From Paludibaculum fermentans (GTDB taxonomy: Bacteria > Acidobacteriota > Terriglobia > Bryobacterales > Bryobacteraceae), in assembly GCF_015277775.1 (NCBI RefSeq), contig NZ_CP063849.1, forward strand, positions 4,650,001 to 4,714,000: a stretch of 64,000 nt of DNA, written 5' to 3'. The notes under the pieces were generated by a model. It had not been told where the DNA came from, made no database searches, and saw only the letters and a list, made by a program, of their open reading frames with translations. The position numbers were made by a program, and so were the translations under genes. Below, one piece after another: positions 1 to 8,534 of the stretch. Every line of letters starts with the position of its first letter. Position 1 is the stretch's first letter.

Positions 1-33
1 TCTGTAAACAGTGCGGCGGACGCCAGTTCTCAA

Positions 34-74
34 TTGACAGGCTGCCTTCCAGCCTCTAAATTATACCTAGCTAG
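34..74 (+). promoter_or_regulatory. Promoter and operator-like palindrome of padR module 1
   Basis: TTGACA lies at 34-39 and TAAATT at 57-62, separated by exactly 17 bases. The perfect palindrome CTAGCTAG at 67-74 sits between the -10 hexamer and the start codon at 77, over the expected transcription start. No Shine-Dalgarno sequence precedes the start, so the leader is very short or absent. The other two padR genes in the window have the same layout, which suggests autoregulation by a dimeric PadR protein; the operator role is inferred. Confidence 0.6.
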
Positions 75-76
75 TT

Positions 77-412
77 ATGCCAAAGAGCCGGAACGATAAA
101 CTGCAGGGCACCCTGACGCTGCTGGTGCTGCGCACGCTCGCATCGCGCGGGGCGTTGCATGGATATGGTTTGTGCGAGCACATCCACACGGTCTCGGATG
201 AGCTGCTGCAGGTGGAGGAGGGTTCGCTGTATCCCGCTCTGCACCGGATGGAGCAAGACGGGTGGATCACAGCGGAGTGGCTGGTGACCAACAAGGGCCG
301 GAGCGCCAAGTTCTACTCGATTACCGCTCGCGGGCAGCAACAACTCGCCGATGAAGAGGCCACCTGGGATCGATTGACGCGCGGGGTTGGGCGCGTGCTG
401 CGGTACTCGTGA
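77..412 (+). CDS. PadR-family transcriptional regulator
   Basis: This is a 111-residue winged-helix repressor of the PadR type. The family hallmarks are visible: HGY at residues 28-30, the motif GSLYPALHRME at 49-59, and the wing segment around residues 68-84. PadR proteins usually bind palindromic operators as dimers and are released by a ligand or by an unknown cue. The gene is followed after 16 bases by a permease of the acidobacterial orphan type, the usual pairing in Acidobacteria, so it probably controls that permease and itself. The promoter is directly upstream and contains a palindrome. The effector is unknown. Family assignment is firm and the regulatory target is inferred. Confidence 0.93.
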   Translation: MPKSRNDKLQGTLTLLVLRTLASRGALHGYGLCEHIHTVSDELLQVEEGSLYPALHRMEQDGWITAEWLVTNKGRSAKFYSITARGQQQLADEEATWDRLTRGVGRVLRYS

Positions 413-428
413 ATCTGGAGGCCTGGAG

Positions 429-3143
429 ATGCCCTGGTACCGGCGTTGGCGCAATGTGTTTCGGGCGGAACGGCTCGATGACGAGTTGGAACGAGAGCTG
501 CAGTATCACCTGGCCGAGACGGTCGGCCGGCTGACGGAGGCTGGTTGGCCCGAGCGTGAAGCGATGCGTGAGGCGCGGCGGCGACTGGGCAATTACACCC
601 TGCAGAAGGAGAGGACCCGGGCTATGAATGTGGCCGGATGGCTGGATGAAACGCGCGCCGATGTGGTGTTCGGCTTGCGGCAGTTGAGGCGGAATCCCGG
701 ATTTGCGGCGGTGGCGATTCTCTCGCTGGCGCTGGGGATTGGGGCGAATACGGCGATTTTCCAACTGGTGAATGCGATCCGGTTGAAGACGCTGCCGGTG
801 CAGCAACCGGAGCAACTGGTGACGATTGGATTCCAGGAGGGGGCGACGCGCGCGGGGTGGTGGCCGACTCGCGACGCGGTGATGACCCATACGGTGTGGT
901 CAGAGATCCGAGGCCGGCAACAGGCGTTTTCCGAACTGCTGGGGTGGAGCGCGGCCCGGTTCAACCTGGCCGACGGCGGCGAACCGCGCATGGCGGAAGG
1001 GCTCTTTGTGAGCGGCAACTTCTTCCGCCTGTTGGGCGTGGACGCGATGCTGGGGCGTACGTTCACGGCTGAGGACGACAGCGCGGCCTGCCCGGCGGGG
1101 GCGGTGGTGAGCTATGCGTTCTGGCAGCGGGAACTGGGCGGTGACGCGGGCGTGCTGGGCCGGAGTGTGCGGCTGGACGGACATGCGGTGCCGGTGATTG
1201 GCGTGACGCCGCCGGCGTTCTTCGGCGTGGAGGTGGGCCGGCGGTATGACGTGGCCGTGCCGCTGTGTGAGGACCGGGTGATGTCGGAGGATGGACGGGG
1301 GCGCGCTCCGGATTTGGCCGCCTGGTGGATGTCGGCGATGGGCCGGTTGAAGCCGGGCTGGACGGTGCAGAAGGCCGATGCGCACCTGCGCGCACTCTCT
1401 GCAGAGGTGATGCGGGCGTCGCTGCCGACGGGCTACCAGGCTGAACTGGCGAAGCGCTTCCTGGCGAATCGACTGACGGCGGTGGCGGCGGAGAAGGGCA
1501 CGTCGGGACTGCGGGCCGAGTATGAACGCCCGTTGTGGCTGCTGATGGCGGCAACGGGGCTGGTGTTGTTGATTGCCTGCGCGAACCTGGCGAACCTGCT
1601 GCTGGCGCGGGCGACGGTGCGGGCGCAGGAGATCGCGGTGCGGCTGGCGATTGGGGCTTCGCGGTGGAGGCTGATCCGGCAACTGCTGGCGGAGAGCCTG
1701 CTGCTGGCCGTGTCGGGCGCGGTGCTGGGTGCCGGGCTGGCGTTGGGGCTGAGCCGCGGGCTGATTAGTTTCCTGAGCACAGCGGGCAATCCGGTGTTTG
1801 TGGATGTGGCGCTGGACTGGCAGGTGCTGTCGTTTGCGGCGATGCTGTCGCTGATCACGTGTGTGCTGTTTGGGCTGCTGCCGGCGTGGCGGGGGACGCG
1901 CCTGGCTCCGGCGTCGGCGATGCGCGGCGGAGGGGCTCGGGGGGCGACGGCGGGCCGGGAGCAGTTCGCGCTGCGCCGGGCACTGCTGGCGGCCCAGGTG
2001 GCGTTGTCGCTGGTGCTGCTGGTGGGGGCGCTGCTGTTTGTGCGAAGCCTGCACAATCTGATGACGGTCGATACGGGCTTCCAGTCGCAGGGGATCCTGG
2101 CGGTTTTCGTGGATTACAACCGGGCGCACTATCCGCTGGAGCGGCGGGCGTCGATTGCGAAGGAGTTGTCGAACCGGCTGGCGGGCGTGCCGGGGGTGCT
2201 GTCGGCGGCGCACGTGGACATGATTCCGTTGGGTGGAGGCACCTGGGACAACCTGGTGGGTGTCCAGAATGCGGCGGTGGCGGGGGGCGGGCGTACGGCC
2301 TTTTTCAACCGGGTGAGTCCGGGGTATTTCCGAACGCTGGGCACGCGGCTGGCGGCGGGCCGGGATTTCAACGAGCAAGACACGCTGACGGCGCCGAAGG
2401 TGGCGATTGTGAACGAGGTCTTCGCGAAGCGGCTGTTTGGCGGCGCGAATCCGGTGGGGCGGACCTTCCACATGGCCGCGGGTGCGGGTCAGGCGGAACC
2501 GGTGTTCGAGATCGTGGGGCTCGCGGCGAACACCAAGTACGAGTCGTTGAAAGAGGAGTTCCGGCCGATTGCGTACTTTCCGATCGCGCAGAATGCGCGG
2601 CCCGGCGGCAACGCCACGTTCCTGTTGCGGGTGACGGGGCCGGTGGGGCGCGTGATGGGCGCGGCGCAGGCGGCGGTGGTGTCGATGAATGCGGCGATGG
2701 GCGTCGAATGCCGGCCGCTGTCGAGGCAGTTGGAGGAGTCGCTGCTGCGCGAAAAGCTGCTGGCGATGCTTTCAGGGGCCTTCGGGTTCCTGGCGGCGCT
2801 GCTGGCGACGCTGGGCTTGTACGGAGTGATCGCCTACATGGTGGCCCGGCGGCGGAACGAGATCGGGGTGCGGATGGCGCTGGGCGCAAACCGGGTCCAG
2901 GTGATCCGGCTGGTGCTGCGAGAGGCGTTTGTGCTGCTGGGCATCGGGCTACCGATTGGACTTGTGCTTTCCATGTGGGCCGGGAAGGCGGCGGCCTCGT
3001 TGTTGTACGGGCTGCCGGCCCAGGATTATGTGTCGCTGGCGGCGGCGAGCCTGCTGCTGGGATTGATCGCATTTGTTGCGAGTTATGTGCCGGCGAGAAG
3101 GGCGGCGGCGCTGGATCCGGTGAGTACGTTGCGCGGGGAGTGA
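429..3143 (+). CDS. ADOP-family ABC transporter permease (MacB/FtsX type)
   Basis: This 904-residue membrane protein belongs to the acidobacterial duplicated orphan permease (ADOP) family, which resembles MacB permeases but lacks an adjacent ATPase gene. The start at 429 (MPWYRRW) is chosen because GGAGG-like sequence precedes it and earlier residues are not family-like. In order it has an N-terminal helical domain (about 1-70), a first membrane helix (about 91-110), a periplasmic MacB-type domain, FtsX block 1 (about 368-470, ACANLANLLLARA), a second periplasmic domain and FtsX block 2 (about 778-890). The C-terminal ARRAAALDPVSTLR is typical. It is co-transcribed with padR. The substrate and the ATPase partner are unknown. 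Confidence 0.93.
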   Translation: MPWYRRWRNVFRAERLDDELERELQYHLAETVGRLTEAGWPEREAMREARRRLGNYTLQKERTRAMNVAGWLDETRADVVFGLRQLRRNPGFAAVAILSLALGIGANTAIFQLVNAIRLKTLPVQQPEQLVTIGFQEGATRAGWWPTRDAVMTHTVWSEIRGRQQAFSELLGWSAARFNLADGGEPRMAEGLFVSGNFFRLLGVDAMLGRTFTAEDDSAACPAGAVVSYAFWQRELGGDAGVLGRSVRLDGHAVPVIGVTPPAFFGVEVGRRYDVAVPLCEDRVMSEDGRGRAPDLAAWWMSAMGRLKPGWTVQKADAHLRALSAEVMRASLPTGYQAELAKRFLANRLTAVAAEKGTSGLRAEYERPLWLLMAATGLVLLIACANLANLLLARATVRAQEIAVRLAIGASRWRLIRQLLAESLLLAVSGAVLGAGLALGLSRGLISFLSTAGNPVFVDVALDWQVLSFAAMLSLITCVLFGLLPAWRGTRLAPASAMRGGGARGATAGREQFALRRALLAAQVALSLVLLVGALLFVRSLHNLMTVDTGFQSQGILAVFVDYNRAHYPLERRASIAKELSNRLAGVPGVLSAAHVDMIPLGGGTWDNLVGVQNAAVAGGGRTAFFNRVSPGYFRTLGTRLAAGRDFNEQDTLTAPKVAIVNEVFAKRLFGGANPVGRTFHMAAGAGQAEPVFEIVGLAANTKYESLKEEFRPIAYFPIAQNARPGGNATFLLRVTGPVGRVMGAAQAAVVSMNAAMGVECRPLSRQLEESLLREKLLAMLSGAFGFLAALLATLGLYGVIAYMVARRRNEIGVRMALGANRVQVIRLVLREAFVLLGIGLPIGLVLSMWAGKAAASLLYGLPAQDYVSLAAASLLLGLIAFVASYVPARRAAALDPVSTLRGE

Positions 3144-3231
3144 GCATGGGGGCGGGTCCGGGCCGGCTGCGGGCCCCAAGGCTGCCGGTCGGCGCGATAT
3201 CCTTTACTCAGGATTAGAGGGACCTGGACGC

Positions 3232-3744
3232 ATGAAACTCAACTGGATGATTGCTACTTTTGCGGCCGTACTGATGAGCACTGCCGCTTATTCCGCGGAA
3301 ATCCCGCAGGTGGGCCAGCCGGCTCCGGAGTTTTCGCTGCCTTCCCAGGAAGGCTCGAACGTCGCGCTGAAGGCGCTGCGCGGGAAATGGGTGGTGTTGT
3401 ATTTCTACCCTAAGGACATGACTCAGGGGTGCACCATCGAGGCGCACAACTTCCAACGGGATCTCGCCAAATACGAAGAGAAGAATGCCGCGATTCTCGG
3501 CGTCAGCGTCGATTCCGTCGATAGCCACAAGGAGTTCTGCACGAAGGAGAGCTTGACGTTCAAGTTGTTGGCGGATTCGGGCAAGAAGGTCACTGAGGAG
3601 TATGGCTCGCTGAACCAGCGCGGGATGGCGTCGCGGAACACCTTTCTCATCGATCCGAAGGGCAAGATCGCCAAGGTTTGGACGGGGGTGAGCCCGGCGA
3701 AGCATAGCGAAGAGGTTTTGGCGGCCCTGGGGGAGATGAAGTAG
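3232..3744 (+). CDS. Exported peroxiredoxin (Bcp/AhpC-TSA family)
   Basis: This 170-residue thiol peroxidase reduces peroxides. A signal peptide is clear (residues 1-22, ending AYSA), so it acts outside the cytoplasm. The thioredoxin-fold peroxidase motif FYPKDMTQGCT places the peroxidatic cysteine at Cys67. Bcp proteins often carry a resolving cysteine five residues later; here that position is His72. The only other cysteine is Cys103, in EFCTKE, which could serve as a displaced resolving residue, or the enzyme may be of the 1-Cys type. The gene stands alone with its own Shine-Dalgarno-like AGAGGGA and a terminator-like hairpin after it. Confidence 0.93.
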   Translation: MKLNWMIATFAAVLMSTAAYSAEIPQVGQPAPEFSLPSQEGSNVALKALRGKWVVLYFYPKDMTQGCTIEAHNFQRDLAKYEEKNAAILGVSVDSVDSHKEFCTKESLTFKLLADSGKKVTEEYGSLNQRGMASRNTFLIDPKGKIAKVWTGVSPAKHSEEVLAALGEMK

Positions 3745-3755
3745 ACGCGGGGGAC

Positions 3756-3793
3756 GGGCTCGCCGGATTGTTGACGAGTCCAGTGTTTTCTTG
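3756..3793 (+). terminator. Probable intrinsic terminator after the peroxiredoxin gene
   Basis: GGGCTCG at 3756-3762 pairs with CGAGTCC at 3775-3781 (seven pairs, one of them G-U) around a 12-base loop. It is followed by a T-rich stretch, agtgttttcttg. It lies 11 bases after the peroxiredoxin stop codon. No folding energy was calculated. Confidence 0.5.
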
Positions 3794-4049
3794 ATTTGTT
3801 GGAGGCCGGGGAGCACGCGCTTCCCGGCTTGTTTGCTTGTTGGCTGGGGAGTTTGGGTGGCTCCCCCTCTCCTTGCAGTGGCGGCTCTGAGCGCGGGGGA
3901 GGACGGGGTTGCCTCGGTTGCTCGTTGGGTTGCGGAGCTGCGTTGGGGTATCCGCTCACTCACGTTCGCGGCTCCGTTTGGGTGCGGCTCGGTTGCGGGT
4001 GCGGGGCGGTTGGCGAACTGGGATATCTTTGGGAGCAGAGGATATTCGC
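3794..4049. other. G-rich intergenic stretch with a dispersed-repeat copy
   Basis: No credible gene is seen here. Positions 3951-3980 closely resemble the core of a 50-base repeat found twice at 31851-32000 (shared end TCGCGGCTCCGTTTG). The strongly G/T-biased composition of the plus strand is like the other repeat-bearing gaps in the window. The promoter of the downstream glycosidase must lie here but none is obvious. Confidence 0.45.
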
Positions 4050-5072
4050 ATGCCAAATGGATGGTGGGCGGCGCTGCTGCTGGTGGCTCCGCTGCTGGCG
4101 CAGACGCCCGTGAAGACCGGGCTGACGTTCGGCGAGTTCTACCTGCACGACCCGTTCATTCTCGCCCACAAAGCGACCCAGACCTACTACCTGTACTGCG
4201 GCGCGGGCGCCCGGCAGTTGGGCGGTCAACGGGCCGGCGTCGTCACCTATAAGAGCAAAGACATGCTGCACTGGGACGGCCCCTTCAAGGTCTTCGAAGT
4301 GCCCGACGGGCTGTGGGCCGATCCGGCCGAGGGCGTTTGGGCTCCGGAGGTCCATCTGTACAAGGGCAAGTACTACCTGATGGCCACGCTGCACAACAGC
4401 AAGAAGCTGCTGCCTTATGCCGATGAGGAGAAGCTGCCCATCTATAACGGCAAGCCGGCGAAGCCGCACCTGCGCGGGACACAGATCTTCGTGGCGGACT
4501 CGCCGGAAGGCCCGTTCGCGCCGCTGGGCAACAGCCCGGCTCCTCCGGCGGAACTGATGACGCTGGATGGCACGCTGTATGTCGAGGGCGGAGTGCCGTA
4601 CATGGTCTACGCACACGAGTGGATCCAGGTGCTGGACGGGACGATGGAAGCCGTGCCGCTGAAGAAGGACCTGTCGGCGCAGGCGGGGGCTCCGTTTCTA
4701 CTGTTCCAGGCGTCGGAGGCTCCGTGGGTGAGCGAGCAGGCGAAGAAGGCGGAGAAGCCGCGGAACTATGTCACCGATGGCCCGTGCCTGTACAAGACCA
4801 AGAAAGGCAAGCTGCTGATGCTGTGGTCGAGCTACCGGGACGGACTGTATGTGGAGACGGTGGCGTATTCCACCAGCGGCAAGCTGCGCGGACCCTGGAA
4901 GCAGGGTGAGGTGCTGGTGGGCAACGACAGCGGGCACGGCATGCTGTTCGAGTCATTCGACGGGAAGCTGATGCTGGTGCTGCACCAGCCGTTCCGGCAG
5001 GCCCGGGGGAAGCTGTTCGAGATGGAAGATACCGGCGCCACGGTGCGAATCGTCAAACAGATCGTGCGGTGA
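4050..5072 (+). CDS. Secreted glycoside hydrolase, GH43-like five-bladed propeller
   Basis: The product has 340 residues if translation starts at 4050 (MPNGWW), which gives a signal peptide ending near LLLVAPLLAQ; an AGCAGAGGA-like ribosome site precedes it. Features of the GH43/GH32/DUF377 propeller superfamily are visible: HDPFI near residue 31 (candidate catalytic Asp), YYLYCG, WAPEVH with a candidate acid Glu, YYLMAT, and TDGPCLYK with LLMLWSS in a late blade. GH43 enzymes act on arabinan and xylan side chains. The protein is somewhat shorter and more divergent than classic members, so the substrate cannot be predicted. No transporter or other glycosidase is adjacent. Confidence 0.8.
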   Translation: MPNGWWAALLLVAPLLAQTPVKTGLTFGEFYLHDPFILAHKATQTYYLYCGAGARQLGGQRAGVVTYKSKDMLHWDGPFKVFEVPDGLWADPAEGVWAPEVHLYKGKYYLMATLHNSKKLLPYADEEKLPIYNGKPAKPHLRGTQIFVADSPEGPFAPLGNSPAPPAELMTLDGTLYVEGGVPYMVYAHEWIQVLDGTMEAVPLKKDLSAQAGAPFLLFQASEAPWVSEQAKKAEKPRNYVTDGPCLYKTKKGKLLMLWSSYRDGLYVETVAYSTSGKLRGPWKQGEVLVGNDSGHGMLFESFDGKLMLVLHQPFRQARGKLFEMEDTGATVRIVKQIVR

Positions 5073-5099
5073 TCGGGGCGCGCGCCAGACAGAGCCGGG

Positions 5100-5777
5100 C
5101 TAAATGGGGATCGTCTGCATCGCGCCTGGCGGCCGGGCCGGCTTGCGGATTCCGGCGAAGTCGAGCATGAGGTCGGAGCGGGCAAGGACTTCGCGCACTC
5201 GGGTCCCGAAGCTGCCGAAGACGGTGACTTCAGCGGCATTGAAGCCGATGGCGTCGATGCCCTGCTGCCGGGCGAACCAGATGGCGCGCTGGTTGTGGAA
5301 CTCCTGGGAGACGACCGTGAGGCGGGTCTGGCCGTAGATCCAGCGGGCGCGGAGGATGGATTCGCGGGTGGAGAAGCCGGCGTCGTCGCGATAGATGCGG
5401 TCGGCCGGGACTCCGGCGCGAATGAGGCTGTCGCGCATGTCGGCGGGCTCATCGTAGGCGGGCCCGTGTTTGTCGCCGCTCACCAGGAGATAGCTCACCT
5501 TGCCGGCGCGGTAGAGCTGGGCGGCGGCCTGGATTCGGTGGGTGAAGAAGGCGTTGGTGCGGCCGTCGGGGAGTTTGCGGGAGCAGCCCAGAACCAGGCC
5601 GACACTGCGCGGCGGAACGGCTTCGGCGGTGTTGTAAGTGCGGCCCGCGGCGTTGCGATTCACCATCCACCAGGCGGAGACGGCCCACACGAGGGCGATG
5701 GCCGCGAAGGTGAGAGCCAACCGGGGGAGGCGGCGTTTCCCGCGGATCCCAGAGAGGGCCCGGAGTGGGCGGAACAT
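5100..5777 (-). CDS. SanA/YdcF-like DUF218 envelope protein
   Basis: This protein has a single N-terminal membrane segment (LTFAAIALVWAVSAWWMV) and a DUF218 domain like SanA of enteric bacteria, which is linked to envelope barrier function and vancomycin exclusion. Typical elements are VGLVLGCSRK, FFTHRIQAA, LLVSGDK with a following acidic loop, and STRESILRA. The start at 5777 (MFRPLRAL) gives 225 residues and places the membrane helix correctly; an upstream ATG at 5819 would add 14 residues of low-complexity sequence. Neither start has a clear Shine-Dalgarno site. It runs opposite to its neighbours and is probably monocistronic. The biochemical activity of the family is not settled. Confidence 0.82.
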   Translation of the reverse strand: MFRPLRALSGIRGKRRLPRLALTFAAIALVWAVSAWWMVNRNAAGRTYNTAEAVPPRSVGLVLGCSRKLPDGRTNAFFTHRIQAAAQLYRAGKVSYLLVSGDKHGPAYDEPADMRDSLIRAGVPADRIYRDDAGFSTRESILRARWIYGQTRLTVVSQEFHNQRAIWFARQQGIDAIGFNAAEVTVFGSFGTRVREVLARSDLMLDFAGIRKPARPPGAMQTIPI

Positions 5778-5860
5778 GGAACCAGTGTACGAGGAGGCGG
5801 GGGCAGGCGGCTCGGGCAAAGGGGCGGAGCAAGATGTTAGGTTGACCTCGGAGGGTGATT

Positions 5861-6685
5861 ATGAACGATGCACTGAAGGAAAAGGCGCTGCGGTTCCAGG
5901 CCCTGCACGAGGGGCCGGGCGCGTTTGTGATTCCGAATCCGTGGGATGCCGGCTCGGCCCGGCTGCTGGCGGGCCTGGGCTTCCCTGCCCTGGCTACTTC
6001 GAGCGCGGCCTGCGCCGTGGGGCTGGGCCGGCGGGATGGCGGCATCACGCGCGATGAGGCGCTGGCGCATGCGGCGTCGATTGCGGCTGCGACAGACCTG
6101 CCGGTTTCGGCGGACCTGGAGAACGGGTTTGGCGACGCTCCGGAGGAGGTGGCGGAGACGATCCGGCGGGCGGCCGAGGCGGGCGTAGTGGGCTGCACGA
6201 TTGAAGACACGACGAAGCGGGCGGAGGCTCCGTTGTATGAGTTTTCGCTGGCGGTGGAGCGGATTGCGGCGGCGGCCGAGGCGGCCCGCAGCCTGGGTTT
6301 TCCCTTCGTCCTGACGGCCCGGACGCACAACCTGTTGTTCGCGGAGCCGAGGCTGGAAGAGACGCTGCGACGTCTGCAGGCGTTTGAAGCGGCCGGGGCG
6401 GAGGTGTTGTTTGCTCCGGGGCTGCCGGACCTGGCGGCGGTGCGGACGGTGTGTTCATCGCTATCAAAGCCCTTCAACTTCATGGTGGGCATTCCCGGAA
6501 AGTCGTTCTCCGCCGAGGAGCTGGCGGCGGCGGGGGTGCGGCGCATCAGCCTGGCGACTTCGCTGTGGCGGGCGGCGATGTCGGCGTTGATCGAGACGGC
6601 GCGCGGGGTGCGAGCCACGGGAGAGTTCGGGTTTGTCGATAAGGTGGCGAGTACGGGCGAGATCTGCCGGATTATGGGGATTTGA
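5861..6685 (+). CDS. Isocitrate lyase/PEP mutase superfamily protein
   Basis: This 274-residue TIM-barrel protein belongs to the isocitrate lyase/phosphoenolpyruvate mutase superfamily, whose members break or rearrange bonds next to a carboxylate using Mg2+. The metal-binding signature DLENGFGD is present at about residue 85, followed by GCTIEDTT and LTARTHN. The catalytic cysteine loop of true isocitrate lyases (KKCGH) is absent, so it is not an isocitrate lyase and the substrate is unknown. ATG at 5861 is preferred over the in-frame GTG at 5855 because GGAGG at 5850-5854 is spaced correctly only for the ATG. It is followed on the same strand by a sigma-factor gene with its own promoter-like signal. 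Confidence 0.88.
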   Translation: MNDALKEKALRFQALHEGPGAFVIPNPWDAGSARLLAGLGFPALATSSAACAVGLGRRDGGITRDEALAHAASIAAATDLPVSADLENGFGDAPEEVAETIRRAAEAGVVGCTIEDTTKRAEAPLYEFSLAVERIAAAAEAARSLGFPFVLTARTHNLLFAEPRLEETLRRLQAFEAAGAEVLFAPGLPDLAAVRTVCSSLSKPFNFMVGIPGKSFSAEELAAAGVRRISLATSLWRAAMSALIETARGVRATGEFGFVDKVASTGEICRIMGI

Positions 6686-6743
6686 GGCGCCGGGGCGGGC
6701 CTTCTTGTAGAGGACGCCCGGGCGCATCGCCTAAACTTGACAG

Positions 6744-7640
6744 ATGGAACCTACCCTGGCCGAGAACCCGCTGCCAGCCTTTGTGAGTGCGCGGCCGCGC
6801 CTGTTCGGCATCGCCTACCGCATGCTGGGCAGCGCGGCGGAGGCGGAGGACATCGTGCAGGACGTGTGGCTGCGGTGGCAGTCGTGCGACCGCAGCGCGG
6901 TGCTGGACGCGGGCGCTTACCTGGCGACGATGACGACGCGGATGGCGATCAACCTGGCGCAGTCGGCGCGGTCGAGGCGGGAGAAGTACGTGGGGCCTTG
7001 GCTGCCTGAGCCAGTCGATACGAGCGCGGATCCTGGCTTGGGCGCCGAACGCGGGCAGGCCCTGGAACTGGCGGTGCTGGTGCTGCTGGAGAAGCTGTCT
7101 CCGGTGGAGCGGGCGGCGTATGTGCTGCGCGAGGCGTTCGATTACCCATACCGGCAGATTGCGGAGATCCTGCGGCTGAGTGAAGAGAATACGCGGCAAT
7201 TGGTGACGCGGGCGCGGAAGCATATTGCAGACGGGCGGCGGGTGCCGGTGGCTCCGGCGGAGCAGCGGCGATTGCTGGACGCGTTTCTGGCGGCCGCGCA
7301 GAAGGGCGACCTGGCGGCGCTGGAAGGGCTGCTGGCGGCGGATGTGGTGTCCTATTCCGATGGCGGCGGCGTGGTGAGAGCGGCAGGCGTGCCGGTAATG
7401 GGACGCACGGCGGTGGCGAAGTTCATTGCAGCGTTCTCGGGGCATTACTGGAAGGGCGTCACGCTGGAGTGGATCGAGGCGAATGGACAGGCGTGCGTAC
7501 TGCTGTGCCGGGATGGAGCGGCGGTGGCCCTGGCGACGGTGGATGCTTCGGCGGAAGGGATCGAACAGGTGCTGTGGGTGATGCGGCCCAGCAAGTTGAG
7601 CGGGGTGGTGCGAGGGGACGCTCGGCCCCAGGCTGGTTGA
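6744..7640 (+). CDS. ECF41-type RNA polymerase sigma factor with SnoaL-like C-terminal domain
   Basis: The 298-residue protein has sigma region 2 (about 12-80, EAEDIVQDVWLRW), region 4 (about 117-163, LSPVERAAYVLRE then QIAEILRLSEENTRQLV) and a roughly 130-residue SnoaL-like extension. It carries the ECF41 hallmarks: WLPEP at 86-90 in the linker, DGGG at 206-209 (followed by V rather than the usual K), and a C-terminal RPSKL resembling NPDKL. In ECF41 sigmas the extension replaces a separate anti-sigma factor. Members are usually encoded beside an oxidoreductase, epimerase or carboxymuconolactone decarboxylase gene; here a convergent SDR gene bears a matching promoter. TAAACT at 6732-6737 lies six bases before the ATG, suggesting leaderless expression. 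Confidence 0.93.
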   Translation: MEPTLAENPLPAFVSARPRLFGIAYRMLGSAAEAEDIVQDVWLRWQSCDRSAVLDAGAYLATMTTRMAINLAQSARSRREKYVGPWLPEPVDTSADPGLGAERGQALELAVLVLLEKLSPVERAAYVLREAFDYPYRQIAEILRLSEENTRQLVTRARKHIADGRRVPVAPAEQRRLLDAFLAAAQKGDLAALEGLLAADVVSYSDGGGVVRAAGVPVMGRTAVAKFIAAFSGHYWKGVTLEWIEANGQACVLLCRDGAAVALATVDASAEGIEQVLWVMRPSKLSGVVRGDARPQAG

Positions 7641-7665
7641 GCCGGGGAGGAACGTCCCCGGTCGA

Positions 7666-8430
7666 TCAGGCCGCAGTGACCGTCTGGCGGAGCCAATCCT
7701 CGAAGTGCGTCGCGCCCAGTTGGGCGGAGGCGTCGAGGGGGACGATCCCGGTTTCGCTGATTCCAGCTCCGAAGTAGCCGGCCTTGGGGTCGACAACGAT
7801 CTCGCGCGCGTCGTGGCGGGCGTTCAGGTCCATCCCGATCGCCGCTTCGAAGGTGTAACGATCGGGGCCGGCGATTTCGAGGGTTCCGTTGAGGGGGGCG
7901 GCTTCGGCGACACGGGCGAGGGTTGCGGTGACATCGTCAGCCGCGATGGGTTGGATTAGAGCCGCCGGAACCACGACCTTCCCGTCGACGGTGGAATAGT
8001 CCGCGATGCCCTTCACAAACTCGAAGAACTGCGTGGCCTGCACGATGGAGTAGGGGATGGAGGAGTCGCGGATGAGTTGCTCCTGCGCAATCTTCGCGCG
8101 GAAGTAGGGCACCTGCGAGCTACGGTGGATGCCGACGATGGAGAGGGCGATGTGGTGTCCGACTCCAGCAACCGCCTCATAGGCAAGAAGGTTCCGCGTG
8201 CTGGTGGTGAAGAAGTCCAGGACAGCCTTTTCCTCGTAGGAAGGGGCGTTGGTGACGTCGACCACGACGGAGGCACCCTGAAGCGCCTCGGCCAGGCCTT
8301 CTCCAGTGAGGGCGTTGACGCCGGTGCGGGGCGAGGCGGGCGTAACCTCGTGGCCGGCTGCGCGCAAGAGGGCGACGAGCCTGGTGCCGATGAGCCCGCC
8401 GCCTCCGACGACTACGATCTTCTTTGACAT
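7666..8430 (-). CDS. Atypical SDR / NAD(P)-binding epimerase-like oxidoreductase, probable ECF41 target
   Basis: The 254-residue Rossmann protein has an N-terminal nucleotide-binding motif (VVVGGGGLIGTRL, about residues 6-18) and a YxxxK pair at Tyr109 and Lys113. It resembles NmrA-like and atypical SDR proteins, so an NAD(P)-dependent reduction or a redox-sensing role is likely; the substrate is unknown. AAGGAG precedes the ATG. A promoter with the ECF41-type -35 sequence TGTCACA is located about 70 bases upstream of the start. The gene converges on the ECF41 sigma gene with 25 bases between stops. This matches the known association of ECF41 sigmas with such enzymes. Confidence 0.88.
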   Translation of the reverse strand: MSKKIVVVGGGGLIGTRLVALLRAAGHEVTPASPRTGVNALTGEGLAEALQGASVVVDVTNAPSYEEKAVLDFFTTSTRNLLAYEAVAGVGHHIALSIVGIHRSSQVPYFRAKIAQEQLIRDSSIPYSIVQATQFFEFVKGIADYSTVDGKVVVPAALIQPIAADDVTATLARVAEAAPLNGTLEIAGPDRYTFEAAIGMDLNARHDAREIVVDPKAGYFGAGISETGIVPLDASAQLGATHFEDWLRQTVTAA

Positions 8431-8478
8431 GGTGAAACTCCTTGTTCCGTCTGTTGTGTGAGCTGCTTCTCCAGCAAA

Positions 8479-8505
8479 GACCGGATAGCGGGGCGAGTTG
8501 TGACA
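8479..8505 (-). promoter_or_regulatory. Candidate ECF41-dependent promoter of the SDR gene
   Basis: Reading the minus strand, TGTCACA (8505 to 8499) is followed by exactly 16 bases and then GGTC (8482 to 8479). The ECF41 consensus, as known from characterised members, is a TGTCACA-type -35 with a CGTC-type -10; the match differs by one base in the -10. It lies between the araC-like stop at 8535 and the SDR start at 8430. This leaves a leader of about 40 bases that contains AAGGAG. Direct control by the neighbouring sigma factor is inferred. Confidence 0.65.
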
Positions 8506-8534
8506 GGAATCTTCGGGGAGCAGGCAGCAGGCGA

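Noticed and set aside
900-2471. Long open frame on the minus strand inside the first permease gene
   Set aside because: It is rich in Arg, Pro, Gln and His without motifs and mirrors the codon bias of the real gene on the plus strand.
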